This document shows positions 33,490-46,124 of a DNA stretch of 64,000 nt, one piece after another. Below the pieces are notes generated by a model. It was not told the origin of the DNA and did no database searches. It saw only the letters and a program-made list of their open reading frames with translations. Position 1 is the first letter of the stretch. Each line of letters opens with the position of its first letter. The position numbers and the translations under genes were made by a program. This stretch comes from Nageia nagi. Its lineage: Eukaryota; Pinophyta. Location of the stretch: positions 158,100,001 through 158,164,000 of the forward strand of contig JBITNC010000001.1 in the NCBI GenBank assembly GCA_050084985.1. The letters run 5' to 3'.

Positions 33490-34757
33490 GTAAAATATAC
33501 TAAGTTATATATTTTATTTATCAATAGTTAAATAAAAAGGAGGTTATATTTTTAAACAAATAGAGGAACTTATAAAAAGAACTTATTATTTTTAAACCTT
33601 GCTTTTTTAAAGTCAGATTTAGTTTGTTTTAAATGGAAGTTAATTTTTTTAGAATTAGTGGAGATATGTTTTTTAATAAATGAGAGTTTTGTTTTAAGGG
33701 TGGGGGGAATAAATGAAAGTATAATTTTTTTACTTAAAAAAGGGATATTTTTTAAGATCAATCTCTTCTAAGTAGGAAATATTATCTTTCTTTCAAAAAA
33801 CTTAAGGGGGGGAGTTAACATTTGAGCAAGTTATTGATTTTTTTTCCTTCACTTTGAACTAAAATTGTCCTTCAAAAATGCAAATAGGATCTTTTTTGAT
33901 GTCTTCTAAGCATAGGAAAAGGATTAATTCTATTGAAAAGATTAAGGCTATTGAGGAGAAGAAAGATAAGCTTTAGAAGAAGGCTAAGGCAAAAGAAAAG
34001 AAACAAATACATGAAAAAAAGGTAATGCTTTAGAGTCAAAAGAATATAATTCTCAAGCATTTTCATAACTTCCTAGGATTGTGGACTCAATGTGTTTTAA
34101 ATAATTGGTTGTACTATGGATAATGAAATGAATATTCATCTTTATTAGAAAGAATTATGCAAATTGGTCTTTGTTCTTTGATAAGACTCTTTTCCTAGAT
34201 CAACAAGAGCATGTTGTAAAATCTCATAGAGCATTTTCATGTAACTAACTACTAACCCTAAGGAAAGCTACTAACCCTTGTTGTGTGGTTGTCTCCTTTA
34301 CTAGTGGTTCAATACAATTGACAAATACTCAAATTAAGTGTAAGGTAAAATATGCACTGACAACAAACACTAACCTACAATTGTAGATTACGTCTTACTA
34401 ACCTATAATTTCATTGGTGTTAAAATAAATTGCAATAACATGACTTATAACTGTACACAAAAACTTATAAATTACAAACTTATAAAACATTATCAAAAAA
34501 TTACAATTTATAATTTATTTTTCAAATTTATAAAAGTTTTTTTCTTTTTCTTTTTAATTGCAACAATGTTGGACAATTTGGTTAACAATTGATAATTTAA
34601 CAATGTTGGTTAGCTAATTTGGTTAACAATTCAACCATATTGGTTAAATTTGGTTATCAATTTGATCAACAATTTATAACTTTTTAATGTTTATTTCATG
34701 CTCTCTTAATGTACTTATTATATCTTAATCTAAAATTGATCTTCTTTTATGTATAAA
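33490..34757. other. No recognised gene
   Basis: AT-rich. A Lys-rich plus-strand reading near 33878-34065 (KHRKRINSIEKIKAIEEKKD) has coiled-coil character but contains stops and no recognisable domain. At 34560-34680 the motif TTTGGTTAACAATT recurs about five times. The last part is presumably the leader of the copia relic that follows. Confidence 0.4.
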
Positions 34758-36120
34758 ATGGGAGATTCCTTTGCACCAAAGCATATCCTTGTTGGTTCCA
34801 ATTATGGAATTTGAGAATCAAGGATAAAAGCAAAGCTTTAAGTGCATAAACTTTGGTAAATGTTGAATGAAGATCAAGTTTCTCTAGTATAAACTAAGCA
34901 TTTAAAGACTTATAACAACAAGAATAAGTTGGCAACCTCAATGATATTTTAAGTAGTTTTAGATGAAGTCCTTCTCATGATCTCAAGTTCAACATTAGCA
35001 AAAAAATATTGGTATCCATTTAAGCACATTTACCTTGGATCAAAATTATTTATAAGGTTCACCATCCTCTAAAATATCTTGCAAACTTATAAAGGGAAGA
35101 ATGAGAGTGTAGTAATTTATTTGGTCAAGAATATTTATCTAATAACTCAACTCATTAGCTATGGATGAATTGGATTAATGATGAATTCATTATGTTCATC
35201 ATCCTACAAAGCCTTTTGATCAAGCTTTAATGACTATCATTTAGACAAGGCTTTATGATGAAGGGGAAGCCTTCTCCTTGGATAATCTTTAAGGTTCCTC
35301 TTGAAACATGAAGAAACCATCAACAATAAAGTGTTGTTACCTACTTAAAAGGACCATAACCTTGCTTTAAGAACAATCAAGAATCCCTTCAATAAGAAGT
35401 TCAATAATAATAATAAATATTCTCATACTCCTCCCAAGAAGAATGTAAATAATGGTAACAATCATCATGAAGGCAAAGTAAATTCAAATAATTCCAATGA
35501 TAAGGCCAAATTTGATAGTAATTATAAATTTTATGGTATTTATGGCTATAAAAAGAACCATTTCTACCAAAAAAAGAAAGAGAAAAATGGCAAAGGAAAA
35601 GAAAATGTAAACAATTTCAATATAAATAAAAATAATAGAGTGCTTATGTTTGTGTTATTTACTCCAAGTCTTGTTCACATTCAAATGATTGGATAGTTGA
35701 TATAGGTTGCACTAATCACATGTGTTTTGAAAAGATAAGTTCCAAATTTTCATAAATGCAAAAACAATGTAGTAGTGATTGGTAAAAACTATATGCTTAA
35801 AGTCCATAGGATTGGAAGTATTTTGATGCATGGTAAAGTAATTTAAAAGGTGTTTTATATGCCTAAATTTAATATGAATCTTCTATCAATAATTCAAGTG
35901 GAAAGCATAGGATACTCCTTTGATTTTAACTCAAACTCTTGGAGAATAAGGAAAGGATTAACCACCTTGATAAAAGGATCTATCAAGAATGATATCTACA
36001 TAGTTGATGATGAGCTTACTAAAATGTACCTAGCTACATTTTTTTATTCTTGTAGAAGGATTGATAATAATATCACCAATCTACAAATGTCAAAATATTG
36101 TAGAAGGATTATCAATAATT
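34758..36120 (+). pseudogene. Copia gag-protease relic, plus strand
   Basis: The ATG at 34758 opens MGDSFAPKHILVGSNYGI, nearly the same start as the Gag at 62281 on the minus strand, so the two elements are one family. LLKHEETINNKVLLPT and an Asn-rich basic stretch (35395-35480) follow, then a decayed knuckle (YGIYGYKKNHFY, Cys lost). The protease region begins WIVDIGCTNHMCF (about 35690), where D-S-G has become D-I-G, and ends YMPKFNMNLLSIIQVES. Integrase, RT and RNase H are absent. Several stops. Confidence 0.75.
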
Positions 36121-37950
36121 GAATGGTAAATATATTTGATTTAAAGGTTGGGAAAAATATCATTCAGTAAGAAATAATTTCCAATTTTACTAGGCTTATA
36201 ATATGGTTTATGATACCATAGGAAAAGCATCAATTCTATGTGCTCCTTATTGATAAAAATAAGGACATAATCAAGTCCACGATCTGCCATCTTGCAAGAA
36301 GGGAGGTATAGAACCTTTTTTCTTATTTTCCAATACCTACACAAGTACTATTATATAAAATGGTGTAAGATGTGGTAGAAATGTATTCAATGGAAACCTC
36401 CTCTAGTATTTTTTTTTTCTTGTTCATATGACCATAAGCGATCATCTCTAGATTATAACCCCACTTGCTATTATTTGTTTTTATCTGCATATAGCCCAAT
36501 CATACAAATTGAAGATCACTTCTAGTCTCATGTACTATATAAATATGAAACTTGATCATCCAAAATTTGATCAACTATTAAGACATTTAGATAATATAGG
36601 TTGGGGTGAAGATTCAAATCAAAGATACTTAAATCAATAAGGAAAGAGTAAAGGATCATCTAACGAATTTGGAAGTAGATGAAACCATGGAATTGAGTGT
36701 AATGCCATTAGAGAAACACACATCTAATGATGCAATTTATTTATCTAAATATTCTCATACATCTTGAAATTTCTATATGCTTGTGCTACATGCATTCCAA
36801 AGTAATTATAAAAGGTATGAATAAAGTTTTTGTTATTACAATTATTTATGTTGATGTATTCTCCACGCACTAGCATGGTTGCTATTTTGTAAACAACATA
36901 GCCAGTCATTCACCATCCATCACTTAAGAAGTTATGTAACCAACCTAACCATTAGGGGATCTTAAATTCTTTTTCAAATTTCTTCACAAAGCATAGGAAC
37001 TACCTCTCATATATTCCATGCATGTTGGAGAGGCATACATAGGATATCTTATTTTCTTATTTTTTAATACCATACCAATGTATTTGATTGAGTCATTTTT
37101 GAGTGATACAAGGATATTAAACATTATTTTCAAGGTCAAACTCATTTTTTAAGGTGTTGAATTTGAGAGTGGTGACACTTCATGAGTAGTGTGATGGTTG
37201 GCCAAAAGGATAATCATCATAGTGATATGTGATGATTATGGTGATACATCAAGAGAGTGTTGGCAACATACCAAGAGGAGTACATAACAAGCCTTTGACC
37301 ATTGCACATGACATCTTACTATAGTTGAAAGTGGAATTTTAGTTTTATCTCCATATAGTATGGTTTTACCATTTTTACCATATGTATTCACAATTTATAA
37401 TGCCAATGTTGGAAAGTTTTAAAATGTTTTGAACTAGTTTTACTTGGGGGGTGATTTTCTAGCATTTGTAGGTTGATAGGAGAGTTGGTCAAGAAAGTTT
37501 CCAATGGTATTGAAGTTTTACATTTTATTTATTTTGCATGTTTGTATAGGAGATGTATTTATTGTAGTAATTATTTTTAATTATAATTGTAAGGATTTAA
37601 ATTAGAAAATATAAATAAATTATCATTTCTAGTTATAATTGTATAAATTTAAATTATTGTATATTATAAATTTATAAAATTACAAAAGAATTCATAAAAC
37701 ATCTTAAATTCATCTATTAATTTTTTATATTATAAATATTAAAAAATTTTGTATCATAAACATCAATATGGATTGGTAAAATGGTTATTTTTTATAATTA
37801 CAGGTTCAAGACTAATATTTAATATTTTCCTTATATTTATATTTTTTGCTTCTTTTCTAACAAGTATTACATGGTTTAAAATTAATCACACCATTTTTGA
37901 ATAGGTTTTGATATTGATCACCCTTCTATTAAAATTCATTTTTTAGGGGA
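36121..37950. other. No recognised feature; pol of the copia relic is missing here
   Basis: AT-rich DNA without a supported frame. It lies where integrase to RNase H should be, so it is filler or another decayed insert. I see no terminal repeats. Confidence 0.4.
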
Positions 37951-38428
37951 GGTCTTAAAATTTTCCATGATATTTTGTTTATACAACAAGTGACTATAGG
38001 TTTGCTTGGCATTTTTATGATGACTTATAGTGCACCATTTGATCAATTTATGGATGGCATTACTTGATTCATTTATCTTATGTTGATATGAATTTATATA
38101 TGATGCATCTAATTGATCATATTTATGAGCTCCTTATAGCTTATAGGTTTCTTATAGAGATTGTAGATTATTTACTTTGGGTATTCAAGCTCATGGAGTC
38201 TCAACATGTTGTTGAAGAACTCCTACCTATACATTGAAACCATTTATGGTTGATGATTGTATTATAGACCGTTTGTTCATATGGGTATATAGTTTATCCT
38301 TGTGTAGATGTTATTACTTCTCAAGATGTCAAGTTCTCATATCTAGTTGTATTTCTTATGGACAAGAACTCTCTTACACTCTCTTTCTATATTCTCTTCT
38401 CTCTACCCCAGTATTGCATTAAGAGGAG
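37951..38428 (+). other. 3' untranslated end and polypurine tract of the copia relic
   Basis: Matches, in reverse complement, 57620-58090 of the minus-strand relative: shared GATGACTTATAGTGCACCAT, ATTGATATGAAT-like and GCATCTAATTGAT blocks. AAGAGGAG at 38421-38428 precedes the LTR. Confidence 0.7.
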
Positions 38429-39010
38429 TGTTTGAATAAATAATGCACTATTATATTAATTGTTCTTTAGATAGCATCTAAAGAATAATATCTTTTCTCT
38501 TTATAAATCTCCATTTAATTCACTTAACACTTTAAAGTATTCTTAAATACCTTTTAAGTATTTAAGGAATTATATATTTGAACTTGTTCTACACTTATCC
38601 CACTTCAAGATATGTTTACCCTTTAGTTGATGGTGTTCCCCTTGGGTAAAAGGGTGAGACAAAGTGGGATTTTTTCATAAAAATTGAGGGCCTCCCTTAA
38701 GCATTTTTCACTCTTGTAGAAAGAAAAAAAAATGTTCTTAGATTGATAGGAAGAGAAAGTGTTAATAGTGCATTGTAAAGTGTATTCTTGAGAATTAATA
38801 AGATCTAGAGTAGAGTAGATTACTCTCTTATTGATAGGAACCACTATATATCTTGTGTTACTCTTATGTTTTTGAGATTGTATTATTATGATTATTCTTG
38901 AGTTGTAGTTTAGAGGTTGAATTGAAGATTACTCCAAGGTGATCTTGCATATAGAATACATTGCTTCTTTCAAGCACTAGAGTTGGGTTACTTAGGCATT
39001 ATTTCATCTA
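38429..39010 (+). repeat. 3' LTR of the plus-strand copia relic (end approximate)
   Basis: Starts TGTTTGAATAAATAATGCAC, the counterpart of TGTTGGAATGTATAATGCAT in the minus-strand relative. Both share CCCCTTGGGTAAAAGG and AGGAACCA-x-ATCTTG blocks. The 3' limit is uncertain. Confidence 0.65.
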
Positions 39011-39233
39011 AAATCATTTATCATAATATTCTAATACATTTTGATTCTTTCTGATATATTCTAAACTAAAAACCATTTTGTCTATCCTTATGACATTTCT
39101 TAAACTATGTTATGTATGAATTACATTGAAAAACCATGATTGAACTAACAAAATTACATAAAAACTTAATTGAAAATGACCAATAGACAAAAATAAAGAC
39201 ATGAATTTAACAACTTGACCACAATGAAGATAT

Positions 39234-39512
39234 TGTGAAGAATTACAGGGAGATCAATTCAACCCAGAAAATAAGGAGATGCAAGATACCACAAATAGGA
39301 GAGAAGCTGAAATCCTCAGATTGATTCATTTTGAAATGAGAATTAAGCCCAGAATAAATAGGGCAAATCACAAACTAATTTACAACAGCATGCCAACCAT
39401 GCGGGAGCAAAATGCATAAGTAGACAAATATGTGGTTATTCGTAATAGCCCAGCTAGAATAGTAAAAACTAAGGAAAATTTAATTAACCCTAGTAAAATT
39501 AATATTCTAACA
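39234..39512 (-). repeat. 3' LTR (minus) of the preserved copia
   Basis: In minus-strand sense it starts TGTTAGAATATTAATTTTAC and ends CTTCACA. 279 bp, near-identical to 44854-45133. Confidence 0.92.
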
Positions 39513-39524
39513 CCCCCCCTTAAG
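39513..39524 (-). other. Polypurine tract, preserved copia
   Basis: Minus-strand ACTTAAGGGGGG abuts the LTR start. Confidence 0.85.
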
Positions 39525-39529
39525 TGAAC

Positions 39530-42500
39530 AAGGAAAGAAAGTGGCATACCCATAAAAAATGAGTCCCAGCAATAAGGCCTAATCAGGTACTCATGTACAA
39601 TATGTGCAAAAAATTCTACTGCAAGATGATGAAAAAACCACATGGGGAAAAAACCATCTCACAATAGATGAGGGAGGATGGAGAGGAAGATGTTCTCATC
39701 AACACCCCCCAAGGATAACTTCCTTCACCCCAAGCAAGCCATGTAACTGAAGAAAACAAGGTGCTACAAAAGATTTAGTGAAGATATCCACAACCTGGTC
39801 CGCTATAGGAATGTACTCCAAGTTGAGAATGCGATCCTAAATATGTTGATGGATGAAGTGCATGTGAACCTCAATATGTTTGGTGCATTGATGCTCAATA
39901 GGATTACATAAAATATGAATTGTGCTCTGATTATCACACCAAAGAACTATGGTCCTAGACTAAGAAAATCCAAACTCCTCCAATAATTATCGAAGCCAAA
40001 GTGCCTCCTGACTCGCATAAATAGCTACTCAATATTCTACCTCAGTCGATGAAAGTGCAATAGCCTATTACTTCTTGCATGACCAAGCAATAGGGGAAGA
40101 ACCAAGACAAAAAACATAGCTAGAAGTAGAATGATGATCATCAAAAGAGCCAGCCCAATCAAAATCGGTATATCCACTCAACACTGGATCACCTCTCATG
40201 TAATGCAGACCATAGTGAGTAGTGCCCCTCACATATCAAAGAATCCTCTTGGTTTCCTGCCAATGAGACTCATGAGGGGTCTGTGCAAAATGTGAAACAA
40301 GCCCAACAGCATATGAAATGTCTGGTTGAGTATGAGTGAGATAGAGAAGACTCCCACCCAACTAGCGATACAAAGTAGGATCACACAATGGTGAAGTGCA
40401 AGAGGAAGTCAAAGTTACTCCACTCTGAAAAGGTGTTGGAGAAGGATTACAATTAGCCATCCTAAACTGATGAAGAAGATCAAAGGCATATTCTTGCTGA
40501 GAAATAGAAATCCCTGTATCTATCTATGTCACCTAAAAACCAAGAAAGTAGTGGGCCAAGCCAAGATCTACCATCTCAAAGTGCTGAGAAAGAGCTTGCT
40601 AAACTGCCTGAATGCGAGAACATGAAGTGCCATGAGAAGAAGGTCATCTACATACAACACAAATAAAGTGATATCTACTCCATGTCACCAAATATAGACT
40701 GCAGGGTTAGAGGAACATTGAACAAAATCAATGGAGAGAAGAAAAGTGTCCATCTTCTCGTACCATGCCCTAGGAGCTTGTTTGAGGCCATAGAGTTATT
40801 TCGTAAGCCTACAAACAAGTGTAAAATCTTGGACAAAACTGGCAGGCTGCTCCATATAGATCTCCTCATGCAAATCACCATGCAAAAAAGCACTCTTCAC
40901 ATCCATCTAAAACATTGACCATCCTTGAGTAGCAGTAAGAGCAAGTACAAGGTGAATAGAATCCATCTTGGCTATAGGAGCAAAGGTCTCAAAATAATCA
41001 AACCCTTCAACCTGTGAGAACCCCTTAGCAACAAGATGAGCCTTATACTTATCAATGGAACCATCAGCTGCATACTTGGTTTAGTACACCCATTTACATT
41101 GAACCAACTTCCTCACATGAGGTAAAGGAACAAGCTCCCAAGTATCATTCTTCATCAAAGAAGAATACTCAATCGCCATAGCATCATACCACTTTGGCAA
41201 ACCATGGGCATCTGAAAAAGTCTCTGGATCACCTGAATGTGCCTGACTAACAAGACTAGAACTAGTGGAATGGTGACGAGAAGGAGGAAGATCCTTAATG
41301 AAAGGTGTTGCATCCTCAAGTGTAGAGCGAGCCCATTTGGGCATGCACCTACCATCAGTGGAAGAAGATGCAACATCAGGATGAGGAGAAGAAGGAGCTG
41401 CAGCAAGTGGTGGAGATGGAGGAGGATCAATAGATGATGTAGGAGCAATAACCTTAGGAATATTCTCTCCATGAAGGATCTCAAAAGATGTGTCATGGGA
41501 GTTAGGTAAGACCAAGGAATGAGAAAAAGAGGATAAGTAGGAAGGTGCTCATCAAACTGAACATGAGTGTGGAAGAAAAGATCATGGGTGTCAGGATCAA
41601 TCAATCTATATGCCTTCATATCCTCACTATAACCAACAAAAATGAGAGGCTTACTCTTCTTTTCCAAGGCCTTACGCTTGCACTTCAGAATGAAGGCCCA
41701 AGCATGACTACCAAATACTTTGAAGCATGACACATCAGGCTTGGTTCCACTCCAAGCCTCTTCAGGAGTCATATGATCAAGAGCTTGATGAGGAGTACAA
41801 TTGTGAATTTAGTTCACACAATTGATTACCTCAACCTAAAAAATAGGAGGCAAGTCTCGAGAATGCATCATACAACTAGCCATCTCCTTCAATGTTCTAT
41901 TCTTCCTTTCTGCAACTCCATTTTGTTGTGAGGTGTGGGAACTGAATGCTAATTAATTATACCATGCTTCTGAAGGAACTCTAAAAACTCAGTACTGAAA
42001 TACTCCCCCCCATTATCTGTACGAAGCTTCTTAATGTAACTAGAAGATTAATTCTTGACCAAAGCCTTGAAAACTTTGAAATGACGAAAGACATCACTCT
42101 TGTACTTGAGAAAATACACCTAAGTACTTCTCAAGAAATCATCAATGAATGTAAGTGCATATTGAGCTCCAGTGAAAGAAGGGTGTGGAAAAACCATCAA
42201 GTCACTATGCACCAACTCTAAAAGAGAAGATGCACGATTGGCATTACCTTTAGAAAAAAGGTCTTGGTGTTGTTTCCCAAGAGCACAACTAGGACAAACA
42301 CCATTAGAACAAGACACCTTAGGTAAGCCAATGACCATATTATGAGCATGCAACTCTTGCAAATATCCATAGTTAAGATGACCAAACCTCTCATGCCAAA
42401 GTCTTCTCATAGAATCTGCATGGGAAACCAACCTAGTACCTGAATCATCATCAAATCCCTTAAAATGATACAACCATAAGGAATGATCAACATCACCATG

Positions 42501-42783
42501 AGCAATAAGGGATTGGGGTTCATTTAAACTCTGTATCTCAAAATCATCAGGAGTGAACAACACAGTCCTCCCCCCCAGTATTACAAATCTGATATATGGA
42601 AAGAAGGTTGGAAGAGAGCTCAGGAACCAAAAGCACATCAAGGATGTGACCACCATCAACTAGAACATCCCCTTTTCCCTTCACAGATATGTGAGAGGAA
42701 TCACCAACCTCAATGCTAGAAGTAGAAGTAGAACAAAGAGATGGAAAAGACTATGTGCATAGAGTCATGTGATGAGAGGCACC
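39530..42783 (-). pseudogene. Copia pol (protease end, integrase, RT, RNase H), several stops
   Basis: From the minus-strand 5' side: a gag-pre-integrase finger with LWHERFGHLN and CPSCALGK (42405-42280); integrase with HSDLM, ALTFIDDF and LRTDNGGEYF (about 42195-42000), all three catalytic carboxylate blocks recognisable; FKVFGSHAWAFI (about 41710); a Pro/Ser-rich linker; RT from DTWELVPLPHVRKL and CKWVY (41140-41080), stop, then LVAKGFSQVEGFDYFETFAP; LYGLKQAPRAWYEKM; intact LYVDDL at 40643-40655; RNase H with ALSSTEVEY and CDNQSTIH near 40060-39930; VDIFTKSF near the end. A C-run frameshift lies near 42572, and at least six stops break the frame. Confidence 0.88.
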
Positions 42784-43674
42784 TTAATCCATAACCCATC
42801 TATCTGAAATTGAATGTCCTTTCCCACAAACATTCAAAGCCTTTCCTGATACATGAGAAGATTCAAATTTTTGCTTCCTTTTATCATCTTTCATCCTTTT
42901 ATAACACTTTTCAATTACATGACCAAGCTTCCCACAATAGGAACAAGTAGGCTTCTCTTTATCTGGAGTGGATTTAGAATCAGGAGCTTTAGGAGCTGGC
43001 TGAGAAGTAGGAGTTTTAGGCTTAGGCTTGGGCTTACCCTTACCTTTAGATGCAGTCAATGCTTTAGATGAAGATGAAGATTTCTCAAGAGTTGAAAGTT
43101 TAGACTCTTCCCTTGTAAGACGCTCACAAAACTCTTCCAACTTAGGCATTGTGAATTTATCACCCATAGCATCTTTTGTAAAGAGGAATGTAGAAGCAAA
43201 TACATGAAATGGACCCTTCAACTTTGATAAAATCAAATAGATGCATTCATCCTCTTTCTTCTTTTTACTAGCACCCATCAATTGTATGTACAATTCTTTG
43301 AATTTAGTGAGATAATTGACCATGGTGGGAAAATCATCAGGAGACAAAGCAGTAAGTTGAGCATCAATTTGCATAGCCCTCATAGTGTCAACTTTACCAA
43401 ACAAGGATTCCAATTTATCCCATGCATCATGTGGTGTGGTAATATTATCAAGATGAAACCATAAACTCTCACTAACATTTGCTTTAATCAACCCAAATGC
43501 TTCACTAATTGCCTTTGTAAATGACCAAGTTTCATAATCAGATTTGAATGTGAACTTTTTTTCCTTAATGCATGTGTTTAATCCTCTTTGTGCCAATATT
43601 TTCAACATCTATGGCTTCTAAATGTGATAGTTATGAGGTGTGAGAGGTTTAATTTTAAATGAAGAATGCTCCAT
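42784..43674 (-). pseudogene. Copia gag of the preserved element
   Basis: The original start is the ATG at 43674 (MEHSSFKIKPLTPHNYHI). Two TAG codons follow within 65 bases, one where Trp is expected. From 43608 the frame is open for 274 codons: the UBN2-type core with NITTPHDAWDKLESLF, YLTKFKELYIQLM and a Ser/Lys/Pro linker, then an intact zinc knuckle CSYCGKLGHVIEKC. It ends SDRWVMD, where a TAA at 42784-42786 replaces the Ser of the D-S-G protease triad before GASHHM. Gag and pol were therefore one frame. Confidence 0.88.
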
Positions 43675-44841
43675 CTCAATAACTAACAAGGAACCAAGGA
43701 ACCAAGCGATAAGAGGTGCAAAAATCAGCACCCAACATAAGAAGACCCTAGCTAAATTTTATTCACTTTCAAATGACCCCCCCCCCCCCCCAAGAAACTT
43801 ACTATTAAGGCTTACAATGTTACTAGTTTGGAAGATCTCATCTCCAGCTTTACAATGCAAAAAATGGCACCTCAATCGGAGTCCATTTGCTCAAGTTATG
43901 GAATTAAATGTGTTTGCCTTCCAAATCAATTAAATGGCCCTTTAAAACTATAGAAAAATTAAAATTTATTTTTCTACTTTAAAAAAAATTAGAAAATAAA
44001 CTTTTTTTTTTAATTTTTTAAAACTACAGACTATGTCCCAAAATAAAATTTGGATGTGCAAAGGCGGAACAATGGTGTCGACACTAGTTGGGAGCAGAGT
44101 AATCCACAAGCTGAAAGGTAACAAGTTACAGACTGTAGAAAAAAATGAGCACTAGGAGAGTAGGTGAGCAATGAGGCGATGAGGGAATCAAGTGGCCTTG
44201 GAAAACCATGAAAGATGGAGGCTACAGGAGGAGCGCAACATCTACGATCTCACCAAAGGACCCTAGAAGCTGGAGGCTATAGGAGGAACATAGTTTGAAG
44301 AAAAACACCCCACAGATAGCCACACACCATACACCAAACATGAGTTCTCAAGGAAGAAAGCGTACAAAGGTAGTAAGGCCAAATACGTACAATGCAAGGT
44401 TAAGAGAATTGAGACACCATGCAGAGAGGGAGTGATCAGAGGGCAAAAGGCATCACTCCTACAGAGACAGCCACACCATAAATAGATCATAAATGGTAAG
44501 AAATAAGAAAGACATGAAGATGCCTATGTAGTAGCAGTATTCATATGGATCTTTCCCAAGTATCTATGATCTCTGAATATCACTTTCTCATGAGAAGGTG
44601 ATTGGCACAACACAATCACCATAATTCGATAGAATAGAACACTCTTTAGAATGCTGATTAGATCCAATCAAGGCATCGATTGGTCTACAAACCTCATGAA
44701 CTAGCATGGAATAAAATGCTTGACCCATCCAATCAGAAGACTATACTCTGAAACAACAAGCTAAGGAGAGAGACATCTAGAAGAAGAACCAGATCTAAGA
44801 GAGCTTCACAATGAGTCTGGATGCTTGCAAAAATCCAACCA
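43675..44841 (-). other. Leader of the preserved copia
   Basis: About 1.2 kb between primer site and gag, without a supported ORF. Contains a C15 run (43777-43791) and a GC-richer stretch (44060-44480) with several minus-strand chance frames. Confidence 0.6.
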
Positions 44842-44853
44842 GCTCTAAAACCA
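44842..44853 (-). other. Primer-binding site, preserved copia
   Basis: Minus-strand TGGTTTTAGAGC directly follows the 5' LTR end CTTCACA. It differs at two bases from the iMet-type site TGGTATCAGAGC. Confidence 0.85.
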
Positions 44854-45133
44854 TGTGAAGAAATGTAGGGAGATCAATTCAATCCAGAAAACAAGGAGAT
44901 GCAAGACACCACAAATAGTAAGAGAAGCTGAAATCCTCATATCGATTCCTTTTGAAATGAGAATTAAGCCCAAAATAAATAGGGCAAATAACAAACTAAT
45001 TTACAATAGCATGCCAACCATGCGGGAGCAAAATGCACAAGTAGACAAATATGTGGTTATTCATAATAGCCTAGCTAGAATAGTAAAAACTAAGGAAAAA
45101 TTAATTAACCCTAGTGAACTTAATATTCTAATA
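44854..45133 (-). repeat. 5' LTR (minus) of the preserved copia
   Basis: 280 bp, near-identical to the other LTR. The outer end is TATTAGAAT where the partner has TGTTAGAAT. Confidence 0.92.
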
Positions 45134-45138
45134 GATAT

Positions 45139-46124
45139 AAAGGAATGGTTGTTAACTATATCCTCAACCAATAAAGGAAAAAAGTGATGGTTAATTATGC
45201 CCCCAACCAACAAAGGGATTGTATGTAATGCATGATGTAATCTAAGCTATATGAAGATGCATAACTAGCCTATATAAAAATATAGTTCTAACATATATGA
45301 GAAAGAAGGGGAACATTACCTAGCGAGTGTCCTTACAAAATACCACTTTAGTCATTATTCTATTTGAATGCAATATCTTTTCTTAAATCTTCAAACTTAG
45401 CAGAATGGTATATATAGGTATAATCCTTTTGCTTTACCTTCTTTAGATATGTGAAAGTGGTCCTTCTTGGAAAAATTAATCTTTTCCTTGAGCTATGATG
45501 GTAGCATTGATGTTGCCCCTAGCATTGATGCTACCTCTAGCTTTGGCGCTCAATATCTAAGGTTGCTTCAAGGATCTAAATAACTTGAGAAGTGTAGTCA
45601 TCTGAAGGTCGATATGCCCCCATGCTTACTTCTTCAACTTTATCTTCTTGTACTTCCTCTTTATGTTCATCATAATAGATAATAATGTTAATTACTTGGT
45701 GTATGTCTTCATTTTCCTCTTCTATTTCATCTTCATATTCTCTTTACATCTATTTTTTTGTATCTTGTGAAAGGTATACACTATCTTCTAATTGTATTGA
45801 GCTAACTTGTATATAATAATTAAACATGTCTCTAAGAGAAATTTTAGTAATGTTAGCATCAATAAAGAAATTGTTGAAAATATTATGAATAACTTCTCTA
45901 TTATAACCAAATTTCATACATATAACATATAGGCTAATTTTATCAAAAAAAGAATCATAATCATGAAAGAATTTAGTCTTACCTCATTTCTTACCTATTT
46001 GTGCATAGGAATAATCTTCTTAAAAGAGAAACCATATTGATCATATTATTGTTTCCTTCATTTTTAGATTATTATTTAATTTTTGTATCAAACTCCTCTT
46101 TAAGTTTTGTATCAGATTCCTAGT
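45139..46124 (-). pseudogene. Minus-strand gypsy relic, distal piece (unrecognised acidic frame)
   Basis: On the minus strand a mostly open frame from about 46010 to 45590 reads FFHDYDSFFDKISLYVICMK, NREVIHNIFNNFFIDANI and an acidic run EYEDEIEEENEDIHQ. I do not recognise a domain. Its place, on the far side of a nested gypsy from a zinc-knuckle gag piece on the same strand, suggests it continues that polyprotein. 45139-45480 shows nothing. Confidence 0.4.

Larger units (their letters stand above)
39234..45133 (-). mobile_element. Ty1/copia retrotransposon, best preserved, minus strand
   Basis: LTRs 39234-39512 and 44854-45133 differ at only a small fraction of positions. The 5-bp target duplication GATAT is perfect (39229-39233 and 45134-45138). 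The primer site and purine tract are at the expected places and the pol order is copia. Length 5,900 bp. Gag has a long open stretch (274 codons), but stops at its start, in the protease active site and in pol make it non-autonomous. It is the youngest full-length element in the window. Confidence 0.93.

Noticed and set aside
41155-41772. A 205-codon minus-strand frame in the preserved copia
   Set aside because: Only the first ~85 codons are the integrase C-terminal region. The rest is a low-complexity Leu/His-rich read in the wrong frame of the Pro/Ser linker.
44263-44490. A 75-codon minus-strand frame with a Cys-rich repeat (VYGVWLSVG-type)
   Set aside because: Lies in the untranslated leader of the preserved copia. 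It lacks a family, and its repetition reflects a duplicated stretch of DNA.
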